This document shows positions 17,311 to 27,343 of a stretch of 64,000 nt of DNA, one piece after another. The number at the start of each line of letters is the position of its first letter. The stretch's first letter is position 1. The position numbers and the translations under genes were made by a program. The notes beneath the pieces were generated by a model. That model had not been told where the DNA came from and ran no database searches. It saw nothing but the letters and a program-made list of their open reading frames with translations. The DNA is taken from the NCBI GenBank assembly GCA_016932335.1, contig JAFGCZ010000012.1:1-64000 (forward strand). The letters are read 5' to 3'. Origin of the DNA: Opitutales bacterium (GTDB taxonomy: Bacteria; Verrucomicrobiota; Verrucomicrobiia; Opitutales; Oceanipulchritudinaceae).

Positions 17311-18639
17311 ATGAAATCCCCAAAACTTACTATTCTTGAAAAAGTTGGATATGGTACGGGAGATATGGCGGTAAACGTTGTTATCTCTTCCATGTTCCTC
17401 ATCATCACCTACTTCTATACGGATGTTTTTGGCATCAAAGCAAAAGATGTCGCCATGCTCTTTCTCCTTGTCCGGTTTATCGATGCCATAACGGACCCGC
17501 TGATGGGGCTCATTACCGATAAAATTACCACCAAATGGGGCCGATACCGCCACTACTTTCTCTTCCTTTCCGTGCCCTTTGGTATTTCCGTTTTCCTTAC
17601 CTTTACCACTCCGGAATTCGATTACACGGGTAAGCTGATATATGCCTACATCACCTATATTTTGGTGACGATTGTGTTCACTGCGGTAACCATTCCCTAT
17701 ATTTCACTGATCGGAGTGCTCACCAACGATCCTCAGGAACGCCTCTCGGCCAATGGTTATCGCCTCTTTTTTGCCAAGGTGGCAGCGTTTCTCGTTTCCA
17801 TTGTGGTTCCCATCATGGCCAATGCTTTCGGCAAGGATGAGATTGCCCGCGGTTATCAGTTCGCCATGGGCACCATGGCCCTGCTCGGCACATTGCTCTT
17901 TCTCTTCTGTTTCTTTACCACCCGGGAACGCATAGAGCACGTGATCGATAAAAAGCCGCTCGTGGAACAGGTTCAGCTGCTCTTTAAAAACGACCAGTGG
18001 GTCATCCTCACCATGGTCTGCTTTATAGGCACGGTGGGATATGTCATTCGTAACTCTGTGGCTATCTTTTACGCCAAGTATTACCTCGGTGGAGATGCTG
18101 GTATTCAGTCTTCTTTCATGGCCACCGGCGTTGCTGCGGCTATCCTTGCCATGCCCGCATCCACTTTTATTACCAAGCATTATTGCAAAGTTAAACTATT
18201 CAAATGGTCGCAGATCATGGTCGGAGTCATTAGCTTGGTCATGCTCTTGCTGGTGCGTCCGGGTAATGTCTTTCTCGCTTATCCCTTCTATTTTGCCCTG
18301 TCCTTCATTGTCGATCTGCAGGCCCCTGTTTTCTGGTCCTGCATTGCCGAAACCGTGGACTATGGCCATGTCAAAACCGGTAAGCGTGTCTCCGGTCTGG
18401 CCTTTGGTGGTATCTCTTTCGCCCAGAAAGCCGGTATGGGAATTGCCGGGGCCTTTGTTGGTTATCTGCTGGATTTCTTTGGCTACATTCCCGATGGCAT
18501 ACAAAGCGACTTCGCCTTATTCGGCATCGCTCTGATGCTTACCGTTATTCCCGGCGTTTTCCATACCATCATGGGCTTGCTCATGTTCCGCTATAAAATA
18601 ACTGACGCATATTACGAACAACTCGAAGCTTCTATCTGA
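17311..18639 (+). CDS. GPH-family sugar:cation symporter (MFS)
   Basis: 442 residues from ATG 17311, chosen because MKSPKLTILEKVGYGTGDMA is the usual start of this family. About twelve hydrophobic helices are visible. Signature features are GYGTGDMA in helix 1, FIDAITDPLMGLITDKITTK in loop 2-3 and TVDYGHVKTGKRVSGLAFG in the second half, all typical of glycoside-pentoside-hexuronide:cation symporters. It should carry arabinose, xylose or short oligosaccharides across the inner membrane. The next gene, a cytoplasmic GH43, starts one base after its stop, which favours oligosaccharides as cargo. Confidence 0.9.
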   Translation: MKSPKLTILEKVGYGTGDMAVNVVISSMFLIITYFYTDVFGIKAKDVAMLFLLVRFIDAITDPLMGLITDKITTKWGRYRHYFLFLSVPFGISVFLTFTTPEFDYTGKLIYAYITYILVTIVFTAVTIPYISLIGVLTNDPQERLSANGYRLFFAKVAAFLVSIVVPIMANAFGKDEIARGYQFAMGTMALLGTLLFLFCFFTTRERIEHVIDKKPLVEQVQLLFKNDQWVILTMVCFIGTVGYVIRNSVAIFYAKYYLGGDAGIQSSFMATGVAAAILAMPASTFITKHYCKVKLFKWSQIMVGVISLVMLLLVRPGNVFLAYPFYFALSFIVDLQAPVFWSCIAETVDYGHVKTGKRVSGLAFGGISFAQKAGMGIAGAFVGYLLDFFGYIPDGIQSDFALFGIALMLTVIPGVFHTIMGLLMFRYKITDAYYEQLEASI

Positions 18640-18640
18640 T

Positions 18641-19594
18641 ATGATTGCTAACGGTATAAACACCCCGCTCATCGAACAACGGGCAGATCCTTTTATCTAC
18701 CGCCACACAGACGGTTCCTACTACTTTACCGCATCTGTTCCAGCCTACGATTCCCTCGTCATCCGCCATTCCTATAGCATCGAAGGGCTTGCCCAAGCAA
18801 AGGAAACGACTGTCTGGAAAAAGCCTGAACACGGTCCCTTTTCCGATCTCATCTGGGCGCCGGAAATCCATTACAACGGGGGTGCTTGGTATATCTATTT
18901 TGCCGCGGCACCCAGCCGCGAAATAAAAGACGATCTCTTTCAGCACCGTATGTATGTCATCTCTACCACCGCGGAAAATCCCCTTACAGGGGAGTGGTCG
19001 GAACCGGTGCAGATTGATACAGGTATCGACTCCTTTTGCCTGGATGCCACCACGTTCTACCACAAGGGCCAACTCTATTATCTCTGGGCTCAAAAAGGTC
19101 CGGGTATTACCGGTAATTCCAACCTCTACCTGGCGCCGATGGAAACGCCGCTGAAGCTCGCGGCAAAACCCGTTTTGCTCAGCAAACCGGAGCTGGAGTG
19201 GGAAATCCGCGGCTTTTGGGTCAACGAGGGGCCGGCCGTGGTTACCCACGGAAACCGCATCTTCATCACTTACTCGGCCAGTGCCACCGATGAGAATTAC
19301 TGCATGGGTATGCTCTGGGCCGATCTTGATGACGACCTCATGAATCCCGCCTCCTGGAGCAAATCTTCCAACCCCGTGTTTCAGACGTGCTATGAGGATT
19401 CCGTTTTTGGCCCGGGCCATAACAGTTTTACCAAATCTGAGGATGGCACGACAGACATCCTCGTCTACCATGCCAGAACCTATACGGAAATCGTCGGAGA
19501 TCCGCTTTGGGACCCCAACCGCCATACCTACGTCAAGGCCCTTCAGTGGGACTCCGAAGGCTTCCCTGTCTTTGGCACGCCTTCGCAAAAATAG
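18641..19594 (+). CDS. Cytoplasmic GH43 exo-alpha-L-arabinofuranosidase-like enzyme
   Basis: 317 residues, no signal peptide. It has the GH43 propeller with the base Asp in RADPFIYRHTDGSYYFT, a modulator Asp in FCLDATTFYHKGQLYYL and the acid Glu in WVNEGPAVVTHGNRIF. It resembles the GH43 groups of exo-alpha-1,5-arabinofuranosidases rather than the longer xylosidases. It is coupled to the symporter gene (ATG one base after the TGA), so it probably hydrolyses imported arabino-oligosaccharides to arabinose, which then feeds AraA. A beta-xylosidase role cannot be excluded. Confidence 0.85.
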   Translation: MIANGINTPLIEQRADPFIYRHTDGSYYFTASVPAYDSLVIRHSYSIEGLAQAKETTVWKKPEHGPFSDLIWAPEIHYNGGAWYIYFAAAPSREIKDDLFQHRMYVISTTAENPLTGEWSEPVQIDTGIDSFCLDATTFYHKGQLYYLWAQKGPGITGNSNLYLAPMETPLKLAAKPVLLSKPELEWEIRGFWVNEGPAVVTHGNRIFITYSASATDENYCMGMLWADLDDDLMNPASWSKSSNPVFQTCYEDSVFGPGHNSFTKSEDGTTDILVYHARTYTEIVGDPLWDPNRHTYVKALQWDSEGFPVFGTPSQK

Positions 19595-19667
19595 CCCTCT
19601 GTTTAGGATCATCTACCACATCTCTTTTCATTCGGACCGGATATAGGGACTTGAAATACACAAGTAA

Positions 19668-19697
19668 AAAGCACGCTTGATTCCTCAAGCGTGCTTT
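19668..19697. terminator. Bidirectional terminator between GH43 and araD
   Basis: A 13-bp perfect stem AAAGCACGCTTGA/TCAAGCGTGCTTT with a TTCC loop. On the minus strand it is followed by a T run (TTTTTAC), so it best serves the araBAD transcript; on the plus strand the tail is GTGTGTTTTG. Confidence 0.85.
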
Positions 19698-19722
19698 GTG
19701 TGTTTTGTGCAAGTGTGTTGCG

Positions 19723-20421
19723 TTAAGCTTGCCCGTAATAAGCATCTTTGCCGTGTTTACGGCTGTAGTGCTTGTTCAGAAGGTAATCCGGCGCAGTGGG
19801 AGCCTGCGGATTCAGCAGGCGGGTCTTCCAGCCCATTTCGGCCACAATTTCCAGCGCAAACGCTGTTTCCAGCGCTTTTTCCGGAGTTGGGCCCCAGGCA
19901 AATGGACCGTGGTTGCGCACCAGTACGGCGGGCACTTCCATCGGGCTGATCTTTTTGTAGCACTCCGCAATTACTTTTCCCGTTTCCCATTCATACTCGC
20001 CTTCAACTTCCTCCTGTGTCATGGTCCGGGTTACCGGAACGGGACCGTTGAAGTAGTCGCAATGGGTGGTTCCGTAATGGGGAATGCTCATCGCCGCCTG
20101 GGCAAAGGCTACTGCGGTGCGCGAGTGGGTGTGCACCACGGCACGTACTCCCTGTTCACCGAATGCACGGTAAAGATACCGGTGCGTAGGTGTATCCGAA
20201 GACGGGCGCAGTTTCCCGCTGACGATTTCGCCCTCAAGATCGAGCACCACGATGTCTTTGGCGGTAAGCACATCATAGTCTACACCGCTTGGCTTGATGG
20301 CAAAGACGCCCTCCTCGGGATCGTAAACGCTTACGTTCCCGAAGGTGATGTCTACCAGGCCGGTGGCCGGCAATTGCTTGTTGGCCAGAGCGCAACTCTC
20401 TCTTAATGCTTCGTATTTCAT
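19723..20421 (-). CDS. araD: L-ribulose-5-phosphate 4-epimerase
   Basis: 232 residues of the class II aldolase/epimerase fold. Visible motifs are TFGNVSVYD, IKPSGVDYD, SSDTPTHRYLYRAF, the zinc-binding VVHTHSRTAVAFAQA, a third ligand region GTTHCDYFNG and RNHGPFAWG near the end. It converts L-ribulose-5-phosphate to D-xylulose-5-phosphate, the last step of arabinose entry into the pentose phosphate pathway. Its ATG overlaps the araA stop by one base (TGATG), showing tight coupling. Length is that of typical AraD (~231). Confidence 0.96.
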   Translation of the reverse strand: MKYEALRESCALANKQLPATGLVDITFGNVSVYDPEEGVFAIKPSGVDYDVLTAKDIVVLDLEGEIVSGKLRPSSDTPTHRYLYRAFGEQGVRAVVHTHSRTAVAFAQAAMSIPHYGTTHCDYFNGPVPVTRTMTQEEVEGEYEWETGKVIAECYKKISPMEVPAVLVRNHGPFAWGPTPEKALETAFALEIVAEMGWKTRLLNPQAPTAPDYLLNKHYSRKHGKDAYYGQA

Positions 20422-21929
20422 CAGAGAGCCCGGATTCCGTAATAAACTTCGTTGCAGCGCAGGGTTTCTTTGAGGCGGGGCAGGGTGGTCTGTTCGTCGA
20501 TCACCACGCTCTCCACATTGGCCATTTCTGCAAAATCAACCATAGCCTCAACCGGCACGCTGTAGCTGAAACAGGTGTGGTGGGCACCGCCGGCCTGAAT
20601 CCAGCAGGCAACGCCTTCCTTGAGGCTGGGTTTTACATCCCAGAGCACGCGGGCTACGGGTAGCTTTGGCAGGTCAGCTTCAGGTTCCACTGCTTCTACC
20701 TGATTAATCAGCAGGCGGAAACGGTTCCCCATATCAACCAGCGATGCGTTGATTGCCGAGCCGGCTTTGCCGTTGAAGACCAGACGCACCGGATCTTCCT
20801 TGCCGCCGATTCCCAGCGGGTGGATTTCGCAGGTGGGTTGCGCATCGGCGATAGACGGGCAGATCTCCAGCATATGGGCGCCGAGGCAGCGCATGCCCTT
20901 CGGGCTGAAATGGTAGGTGTAGTCCTCCATAAAGCTGGTTCCCTTGTCCACTCCGCTGGCCATTACCTTCATCGCGCGGGTCAGGGCAGAGTGCTTCCAG
21001 TCGCCTTCGGCACCAAATCCGTAGCCGTCGGCCATCAGTCGTTGAGCGGGCAGGCCGGGCAGTTGTTTCAACCCGTGCAAGTCTTCAAAGGAATCAACAA
21101 AGGCATGGAAACCACCTTCCTTCATAAAGGAACGCAGCCCCAGCTCAATGGCGGCGGCATCCTGCAGCGAGGCGTAGCGGGCGCCTCCCTTGAGCAGTTC
21201 AGGAGCCATCTTGTAGCTCTGGGCATAAACATCGCACAGGGCTTCCACATCGGCGGCGCTGGCGGCACGGATATGTTCCACCAGATCTCCGATTCCATGG
21301 GAGTTTACCGACATCCCGAATTGAATCTGGGCTTCAACCTTGTCGCCTTCAGTTACGGCTACCTGGCGCATGTTGTCGCCGAAGCGTACCACCTTGAGGT
21401 GCTTGAAATCATCCCAGGCAGCAGCTACGCGCGACCATTGGGCCAGCTCGGCCACCACTTCCGGGTCTTCCCAGTGCCCTACGATAATCTTGCGGTTGAT
21501 GCGCAGGCGGGAAACCATGAATCCGAACTCGCGGCCTCCGTGGGCGGACTGATTCAGGTTCATAAAGTCCATGTCCATCGTGGCCCAGGGAATATCGCGG
21601 TTAAACTGCGTATGCAGGTGGCAGATGGGCTTTTTCAGGGTCGTCAGACCACCGATCCACATCTTTGCCGGAGAGAAGGTGTGCATCCAGCAGATCAACC
21701 CGATACAGTTCGGGTCGATGTTAGCTTCCAGTGCCGTTTGCGTAATGGCTTCCGATGTCGTCAGCACGGGCTTAAAGACCACCTTTACCGGAATATCGGA
21801 TGCGCTGTTCAGAGCATCCGCGATGATCTTGGAGTGGGCGTCTACTTCCTTGAGTGTTTCCGGGCCATACAGGTGTTGGCTTCCGGTTACGAACCAGAGT
21901 TCTTTTTCGGGGGAAATTAAAGAGGTCAT
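20421..21929 (-). CDS. araA: L-arabinose isomerase
   Basis: 502 residues, the usual length for AraA. Family motifs include [13 protein letters not shown] at the N-terminus, [49 protein letters not shown] and [12 protein letters not shown]. It isomerises L-arabinose to L-ribulose in the cytoplasm using a divalent metal; the conserved Glu and His of [11 protein letters not shown] and the downstream LGAHMLEI region are consistent with the active site. It is the middle gene of the araB-araA-araD operon, 4 bases after araB. Confidence 0.97.
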   Translation of the reverse strand: MTSLISPEKELWFVTGSQHLYGPETLKEVDAHSKIIADALNSASDIPVKVVFKPVLTTSEAITQTALEANIDPNCIGLICWMHTFSPAKMWIGGLTTLKKPICHLHTQFNRDIPWATMDMDFMNLNQSAHGGREFGFMVSRLRINRKIIVGHWEDPEVVAELAQWSRVAAAWDDFKHLKVVRFGDNMRQVAVTEGDKVEAQIQFGMSVNSHGIGDLVEHIRAASAADVEALCDVYAQSYKMAPELLKGGARYASLQDAAAIELGLRSFMKEGGFHAFVDSFEDLHGLKQLPGLPAQRLMADGYGFGAEGDWKHSALTRAMKVMASGVDKGTSFMEDYTYHFSPKGMRCLGAHMLEICPSIADAQPTCEIHPLGIGGKEDPVRLVFNGKAGSAINASLVDMGNRFRLLINQVEAVEPEADLPKLPVARVLWDVKPSLKEGVACWIQAGGAHHTCFSYSVPVEAMVDFAEMANVESVVIDEQTTLPRLKETLRCNEVYYGIRAL

Positions 21930-21933
21930 AAAA

Positions 21934-23610
21934 TTAGTTCAGTTGGGTTTCTTTGATGTCCAGGAGTTCTTTCATCACATGGCCCAGATCATTGGTGCAG
22001 ACACCTCCGAATGCGTCATGGACGTCCTTGTAAAGTTTGAAGAGCCGGTTGTATACGGCGTGGTTCTCTTCGATCGGAGTGTAGACCATATCCTTCAGCC
22101 CGGTCATGGCCGCTTGGGCGCTGTCGTAATCATCGTAACCGCCGTTGCCGCTGCCGGCGACCACTGCCGCACCGATGGCTGCACCCAGTGCGCATGTCTG
22201 CGCAGATCGCGATACCCGCATTGTCCGGCCGGTTACATCGGCATAGATTTGCATGGTTAAGGGATCCTTTTCGGCAATGCCTCCGCAGCAGACTATTGTC
22301 TGAATCGGCACTCCGTAAGCCTCCAGGCGCTCGATAATCATGCGCGCACCGTAAGCCGTGGCCTCGATCAGGGCTCTGTAGATTTCTGCCTGAGAGGTGT
22401 GCAGCGTCTGCCCCAGAATCAGCCCGGTCAGGCGCTGGTCCACCAGCACTGTGCGGTTTCCGTTGTTCCAGTCCAGTGCCAGCAAACCGGCCGCACCGGG
22501 CTTGGCTTGTTGCACTGTTTCACGGAATTCTTTGTGGGTTTTGCCTTCGCCTTTGCAGACGACTTCCACCCACCACTTGAAGAGGTCGCCCACGGCCGAC
22601 TGGCCGGCTTCCACTCCGTAAAAACCGGGCAAAATGGATTCTTTAACAATCCCGCAGATGCCGGGGATGTCGGCGATATCATCGGACAGCTTGACGACGG
22701 AACAGTCGCAGGTGGATGTGCCCATAGCCTTGACCAGTGTGCCTTCCTTAATGCCCGAGCCAATGGCTCCATAATGCACGTCAAATTCACCGATAGCCAG
22801 CGGAATACCGGCCTTCAGACCCAGCTTGGCCGCCCATTTTTCACAGAGGTAGCCGGCGGTTTCCGAGGCGTTGTAGGCCTTGGTGTAGAGTCGTTCTTTC
22901 AGTGCAGCCAATTTGGGGTCCAGCATAGAGAGAAACTCCTCGTCGGGGAGGCCCCCCCACTCATCCGCATAAAAAGCTTTGTGCCCGGCGGCGCACACCC
23001 CGCGCTTGACTTCCAGAGGGTTCTTAACCCCGGCCAGCACAGCCGGTACCCAGTCTGCCAGCTCCACCCAGGAGTAGGCCGCATCAAAAACTTCAGGAGT
23101 ACTGTTCAGGCAGTGCCACAGCTTGCTCCACCACCATTCGGAGGAGTAGGTATTTCCGCATTTGGCCACATATTGGGGGCGCTCTTTGCGGGCAATCTCT
23201 GTAATCTGTGCGGCTTCCTTGTAGCTGGTATGGTCTTTCCACAACCAGCAATGGGCTGCCGGGTTATCCTTAAAAGCGTCTAGGCAGGCCAGCGCCGTGT
23301 TTTCCGCATTTACCGGAATGGGGCTGGAGCCCGTGGAATCCACGCCGATGCCGATCACATCCGCCGGGTTAAAGCCGGGAATTGCCTTCTCTGCTTCGCT
23401 CAACGCGGTGGTAATGGTGTATTCGATTCCTTCCAGATAATCCGCAGGATTCTGACGTGCCAAGTGAGAGTTTTTGGGGTCAGTAAGGATGCCTTGATGG
23501 CCGGAGGGGTAATCGAACACACTCGTTGCCAGTTCTTCACCGTTTCGGCAATCCACGAGCAACGCCCGAACCGAATTGGTACCAAAATCTAGTCCTATGG
23601 TGCATTTCAT
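21934..23610 (-). CDS. araB: Ribulokinase
   Basis: 558 residues of the FGGY carbohydrate-kinase family. N-terminal [36 protein letters not shown] and [13 protein letters not shown] match ribulokinase. The C-terminal half has [23 protein letters not shown] and [19 protein letters not shown]. It phosphorylates L-ribulose with ATP. It is the first gene of araBAD and diverges from the LacI-type regulator across only 64 bases, which implies regulation by that protein. Confidence 0.96.
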   Translation of the reverse strand: MKCTIGLDFGTNSVRALLVDCRNGEELATSVFDYPSGHQGILTDPKNSHLARQNPADYLEGIEYTITTALSEAEKAIPGFNPADVIGIGVDSTGSSPIPVNAENTALACLDAFKDNPAAHCWLWKDHTSYKEAAQITEIARKERPQYVAKCGNTYSSEWWWSKLWHCLNSTPEVFDAAYSWVELADWVPAVLAGVKNPLEVKRGVCAAGHKAFYADEWGGLPDEEFLSMLDPKLAALKERLYTKAYNASETAGYLCEKWAAKLGLKAGIPLAIGEFDVHYGAIGSGIKEGTLVKAMGTSTCDCSVVKLSDDIADIPGICGIVKESILPGFYGVEAGQSAVGDLFKWWVEVVCKGEGKTHKEFRETVQQAKPGAAGLLALDWNNGNRTVLVDQRLTGLILGQTLHTSQAEIYRALIEATAYGARMIIERLEAYGVPIQTIVCCGGIAEKDPLTMQIYADVTGRTMRVSRSAQTCALGAAIGAAVVAGSGNGGYDDYDSAQAAMTGLKDMVYTPIEENHAVYNRLFKLYKDVHDAFGGVCTNDLGHVMKELLDIKETQLN

Positions 23611-23658
23611 TAACTACTCAAAATGGACAAAAAAAAGATTTCTAAAATACTCACTATC

Positions 23659-23671
23659 CTTTACAGTAAAG
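23659..23671. promoter_or_regulatory. Candidate operator between araB and the lacI-type gene
   Basis: The 13-bp odd-centred palindrome CTTTACAGTAAAG lies in the 64-bp divergent region and ends 3 bases before the regulator ATG. Its position suits autoregulation and control of araBAD, but it lacks the central CpG usual for LacI-family sites, so confidence is low. Confidence 0.35.
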
Positions 23672-23674
23672 TGG

Positions 23675-24718
23675 ATGGCAAAACTCCCCTCCATGAAGGA
23701 CATCGCGGACCGCTTAGGCGTCAGTAAAATGACGGTTTCTCTGGCCTTGCGTAACGATCCTCAGGTTTCCGAAAGCAGAAAGAAAGAGATTCTCGAAACC
23801 GCCAAGGCCATGGGCTATGTCCGCAATGCCAAGTTTGGTGAACTTATGTCGCAGATGAGGGCAGGGCAGGGAAGTTCCGGTCGGGGCAATATCGCCCTCA
23901 TTAACTGCAATCAGGATCCCAAGGCCCTTTCCCGTCACCCGACCATTCCCAGCTATGTCGCCGGCATCAGGCGGCGTGCTCAAAGTCTGGGTTACTCCAC
24001 CGATAACTTCTGGCTTTTTGAACCCGGTCTCTCCGACAAGCGCTGGATTCGCATCCTTAATTCGCGGGGTATTGTCGGCATCATCCTCACCGGGATGATG
24101 AAACAGAACCGCATCCCCGATTTCTTCATCCCCGTGGTCAGCAAATTCCCCACCGTAGTCACCGGGGTTCGCACCAAAAAGCCCGCCCTGTCCTTCAGTT
24201 GTGTTGATCACCACGTACTCACCCTCAGAGCTTTTGAAAAAGCCATCGACTTGGGGGCTCGAAAACCGGCCCTTGTTTTGGATCAGGAAATTGATGTGCT
24301 CGTTGAGCACCGCTTCTCCGCCGCATTTCGGGCGGCCCAACACCTCTACCTGAAAAAAAACGCCCACATTCCGCCCTTCCATCAGGTCACGCAAGCCAAA
24401 GAGAATGACAACCTCTTCAAAGAATGGTTCACGCGCTATCGCCCCGATACCATCCTCACCCTCCACGGCTCTGTGGCCACCTGGTTGGAGTCTCTGGGCT
24501 GCCGTATCCCTCAGGACATCGGCCTCATCCAGTTGGAACGGCGGAACACCGGCCAGAACTGGGCCGGAATGGATCAGCACAACGACCTCTGCGGCGAAGC
24601 TTCCGTAGATATGCTCATCAACAGCATCTACAACGGCGATATCGGCCTCCCCGAATTTCCCCGCGCCACCCTTATCGGCCCCACCTGGCGCGACGGCCAA
24701 ACCATCATACAGAGATAA
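23675..24718 (+). CDS. LacI-family transcriptional regulator (probably of arabinose genes)
   Basis: 347 residues from ATG 23675, the start that places the DNA-binding domain at the N-terminus; earlier in-frame codons run into araB. The HTH and hinge are clear: SMKDIADRLGVSKMTVSLAL, then QVSESRKKEILETAKAMGY. The C-terminal ~270 residues are a periplasmic-binding-protein-like effector domain (SYVAGIRRRAQSLGYSTDNF, RGIVGIILTGMM). It diverges from araBAD, so L-arabinose or a derivative is the likely inducer. This is inference from position. Confidence 0.9.
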   Translation: MAKLPSMKDIADRLGVSKMTVSLALRNDPQVSESRKKEILETAKAMGYVRNAKFGELMSQMRAGQGSSGRGNIALINCNQDPKALSRHPTIPSYVAGIRRRAQSLGYSTDNFWLFEPGLSDKRWIRILNSRGIVGIILTGMMKQNRIPDFFIPVVSKFPTVVTGVRTKKPALSFSCVDHHVLTLRAFEKAIDLGARKPALVLDQEIDVLVEHRFSAAFRAAQHLYLKKNAHIPPFHQVTQAKENDNLFKEWFTRYRPDTILTLHGSVATWLESLGCRIPQDIGLIQLERRNTGQNWAGMDQHNDLCGEASVDMLINSIYNGDIGLPEFPRATLIGPTWRDGQTIIQR

Positions 24719-24785
24719 GTCTTTTTTTCTTCTCTATAAATATTCCTCACGTGAAGGACTTATTCTAGAATAGGATGTTGACATA

Positions 24786-26006
24786 ATGATTCACGAAGAA
24801 AAGGTTCTCGTTATGGGTAAGCAGGCTGCTTTTTTTTTCGGATCAGGAATTTCATATGCATCGGGGTCACCATCGGTTGATGATATCACTATTGCTGCAC
24901 TCAAAGAGCATTGGCATTTTTGCACTGAAGGTATTTTTCTAAGGGGGGTAAATTCAAACCATTGTATTCCTGATCAGGTTACGCCACTAGTTCAGGCATT
25001 TCTCCAAAGACTATTTAAAATTGCGGCTGATTGCAAAGCAGAGGTTACTAGGATAACTCCGGCCTTGCCTCCTCACTATGAAGAACTATTTAGTTTGTCT
25101 GCGCAGATTGTAAATGTTGAGCAAGATCATATTCCAAATCTAGCGATAGTGGACTATCTTCGAAGAGTTCGTTCAGATACTGCGGATCTTTATATTGGAT
25201 ACAAGGGAGGTCCGTCTGGTTTGTCCGATCTTGGTGGGCTTGCGGAGGATACCTGTATTTTTCTTCATTGGGTGGTAGACTCAATGCTAAGGTCTATTGG
25301 TGAAAATAGGAAAGGTCTGGGACTTATTTCAGAAGTGGCCAACTCAGTTGATAATCTTGATGTCTTCACACTTAATCATGATCTTCTTGTTGAGAAACAG
25401 CTGGAGTCCAATGGGATTTTTCCGCAAATGGGATTCGATGATTATGATCATGGTGATTTTAGGGTTTACCAAACTTACTGGTGGAAGAACACCTCTAAAC
25501 CTCGGTCTAAAGTGAGGATGCTTAAATTACACGGATCACTTAATTGGTGGTTCTATGATTTTCCTGACTGGGCACGCCAATATGCAATTCCAAATAAAGA
25601 TCCCCGTCGTTGCTGTGACCAAAATCAAAGAACTGTTAATCCTGTCGATGGGAGATCTGCGTTCCTTTCGGGTACAATTGTTAAGGAACTGCATTATGGA
25701 TTGGCTTTTTGGGGAGAACAACTGGAAGCTTTTCGCGATCACCTTTCGAACCATCATCGACTGATATGCTGTGGCTACGGTTTTGGCGACAGAGGTATAA
25801 ATGTAAGAATCGATCAATGGATGCATAATGACCTCAATGGTAGAAATCGTCTTGTCATCCTAACCCCACAATCAAAAGATATCTTTGTTAGGAATAAACC
25901 TTACTGGTTGATTCGGCATATACAAAACAACCGCGTAGATTTTGTGGAAAATTATCTAGAGAATTGCACACTTAGTGATTTGGAACCTTATTTTGATGTT
26001 GTGTAA
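24786..26006 (+). CDS. SIR2-like domain protein, candidate NAD-degrading defence effector
   Basis: 406 residues in an AT-rich patch unlike the flanking genes. SIR2-fold motifs are present in order: the nucleotide loop FFFGSGISYASGSPS near the N-terminus, FTLNHDLLVE (TxNxD-type), LKLHGSLNWWF (catalytic His followed by GS) and ICCGYGFGDRGIN near residue 330. The zinc-finger Cys pairs of true deacetylases are not seen, matching the SIR2_2 type found as NADase modules in anti-phage proteins. No fused effector or TM segment is visible. A shorter start at 24813 is possible. Defence is inferred from domain type and composition; it could also be a stress NADase. Confidence 0.8.
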   Translation: MIHEEKVLVMGKQAAFFFGSGISYASGSPSVDDITIAALKEHWHFCTEGIFLRGVNSNHCIPDQVTPLVQAFLQRLFKIAADCKAEVTRITPALPPHYEELFSLSAQIVNVEQDHIPNLAIVDYLRRVRSDTADLYIGYKGGPSGLSDLGGLAEDTCIFLHWVVDSMLRSIGENRKGLGLISEVANSVDNLDVFTLNHDLLVEKQLESNGIFPQMGFDDYDHGDFRVYQTYWWKNTSKPRSKVRMLKLHGSLNWWFYDFPDWARQYAIPNKDPRRCCDQNQRTVNPVDGRSAFLSGTIVKELHYGLAFWGEQLEAFRDHLSNHHRLICCGYGFGDRGINVRIDQWMHNDLNGRNRLVILTPQSKDIFVRNKPYWLIRHIQNNRVDFVENYLENCTLSDLEPYFDVV

Positions 26007-26200
26007 AAAAAAATATTTCTTCGCCTTTTGATCTCTTGCTTAGTGGTTACAGATGAGATTATATCTTCTGCTGATCTTAATAAGAAGTGATCTTATCTCT
26101 GGTTGTTCGAGATTGGGTTGTTAAAAAGCGTGACGCGGATTGCTTTTTTTTGTTGTAATGATATATCGTTTTTTTTGTATTACCAAATCTCATAAAGATT

Positions 26201-26731
26201 ATGTCCGCAGAACCTTCAAACGACTTCATAGCAAAACTTCCACTGATAGTTCCTTGGATTGATGATCTACTTGCCCGTTACGAGAATCAGGCTCGCTCAG
26301 TATCATCTTATGGTTTCCCAAAATTACCTCTTTACTATCCACAAGATTTACTCGAGTTTGCAAAGGCTGTCGTTGTTCCAAATGTTCCAATCCCACCCCT
26401 TTTGGAAATGGGGTTAGGAGGGCTAGGAGACTTTGATCAGAACGAATACTCCGGGATCACATTCAAAAACTTTTACTTCGTTAGAGAGTCAGAAGCATCT
26501 ATCGAGTCTCTCCATTTTCATGAACTGATACATGTTATTCAATGGAATCGTCTTGGAGTTAATGGCTTTCTTTTGACTTATGCACAGGGTTTAGCCCATT
26601 TTGGTTATCGCAATAGTCCACTAGAAAAGATGGCTTATCAACTTCAAGAAAGTTTTGAATCTTCGGATGAGCCATTCAACGTGGTCACAGAAGTAGATCG
26701 CCTTTTATCGAAGTTACAGTTAAATCCCTAA
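26201..26731 (+). CDS. Small zincin-like protein with HExxH motif
   Basis: 176 residues, no signal peptide or membrane helix. The central motif is HFHELIHVIQW, a classic HExxH zinc site in a helix. About 30 residues later NSPLEKMAYQLQ supplies a plausible third ligand Glu, the gluzincin-like arrangement also seen in DUF4157-type proteins. The gene shares the low GC of the SIR2-like gene 194 bases upstream and may have arrived with it, but the gap argues against a tight operon. Substrate and role are unknown. Confidence 0.65.
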   Translation: MSAEPSNDFIAKLPLIVPWIDDLLARYENQARSVSSYGFPKLPLYYPQDLLEFAKAVVVPNVPIPPLLEMGLGGLGDFDQNEYSGITFKNFYFVRESEASIESLHFHELIHVIQWNRLGVNGFLLTYAQGLAHFGYRNSPLEKMAYQLQESFESSDEPFNVVTEVDRLLSKLQLNP

Positions 26732-26930
26732 GTGTTAGGTGGACAATAGGCTACTCGATCAACTGTCTCTTACTCTCAGATTGTAATAAATGGTAGCTTT
26801 TGTGTGAAGTAGATCCGATATAATTTCGAGTTATTATGCTTAATTTGCAGGTCGGTTTCATGTCTTTTCTACCTCCTTAATGCTTATAGGCATCTTTGTC
26901 ACATTTCCCGTTTATGCGCACCCGCCCCGT

Positions 26931-27224
26931 TCAGCGTTTCAGTAATGCGTGCATGGCATCGAGAATCGCTTTTGTGTCTTCTTCTCGCACCCAATAGAAA
27001 CAATCGCGGCACTTCTTTGTGTAGGAGACCACTCCCGCCTGGCGCAGAATGCGCAGGTGGTGGGAGAGTGTAGGCTGGGAGAGCCCCAGTTCCTCTGCCA
27101 GTTTGGATACATTCCAGTCGCAGCAGTCCTCAGCGGTGCGTGGCAAACGCTGCAAAATGCGCAAACGCACTGCATCTCCCAATGCCCATAATTGCCGGGC
27201 CAACTGCTCTTCCGCTGGATTCAT
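26931..27224 (-). CDS. ArsR-family winged-helix regulator
   Basis: 97 residues, the normal ArsR length. The wHTH reads LGDAVRLRILQRL, VSKLAEELGLSQPTLSHHLR, ILRQAGVVSYTKK. Two Cys pairs (EDCCDW and KCRDCFYW) could bind a metal or respond to redox state, but they are not in the standard ArsR CxC position. It is divergent from kamA with 119 bases between, so regulation of kamA or of itself is possible. Confidence 0.88.
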   Translation of the reverse strand: MNPAEEQLARQLWALGDAVRLRILQRLPRTAEDCCDWNVSKLAEELGLSQPTLSHHLRILRQAGVVSYTKKCRDCFYWVREEDTKAILDAMHALLKR

Positions 27225-27343
27225 AAAAAAATACGACTATCTATTGAATATTTTAAATATATAAATAACCTCTTTACTGAAAGACGCAACCTTTCCTCAG
27301 CCTCATTTTTACTTTTTTCAGAGATACCCACACTAACCGACTC

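Noticed and set aside
20820-21920. 366-codon plus-strand frame opposite araA
   Set aside because: It is an antisense shadow; araA is complete with conserved motifs on the minus strand.
23714-24700. 328-codon minus-strand frame opposite the LacI-type gene
   Set aside because: An antisense shadow; the plus-strand product has a clear HTH and effector domain.
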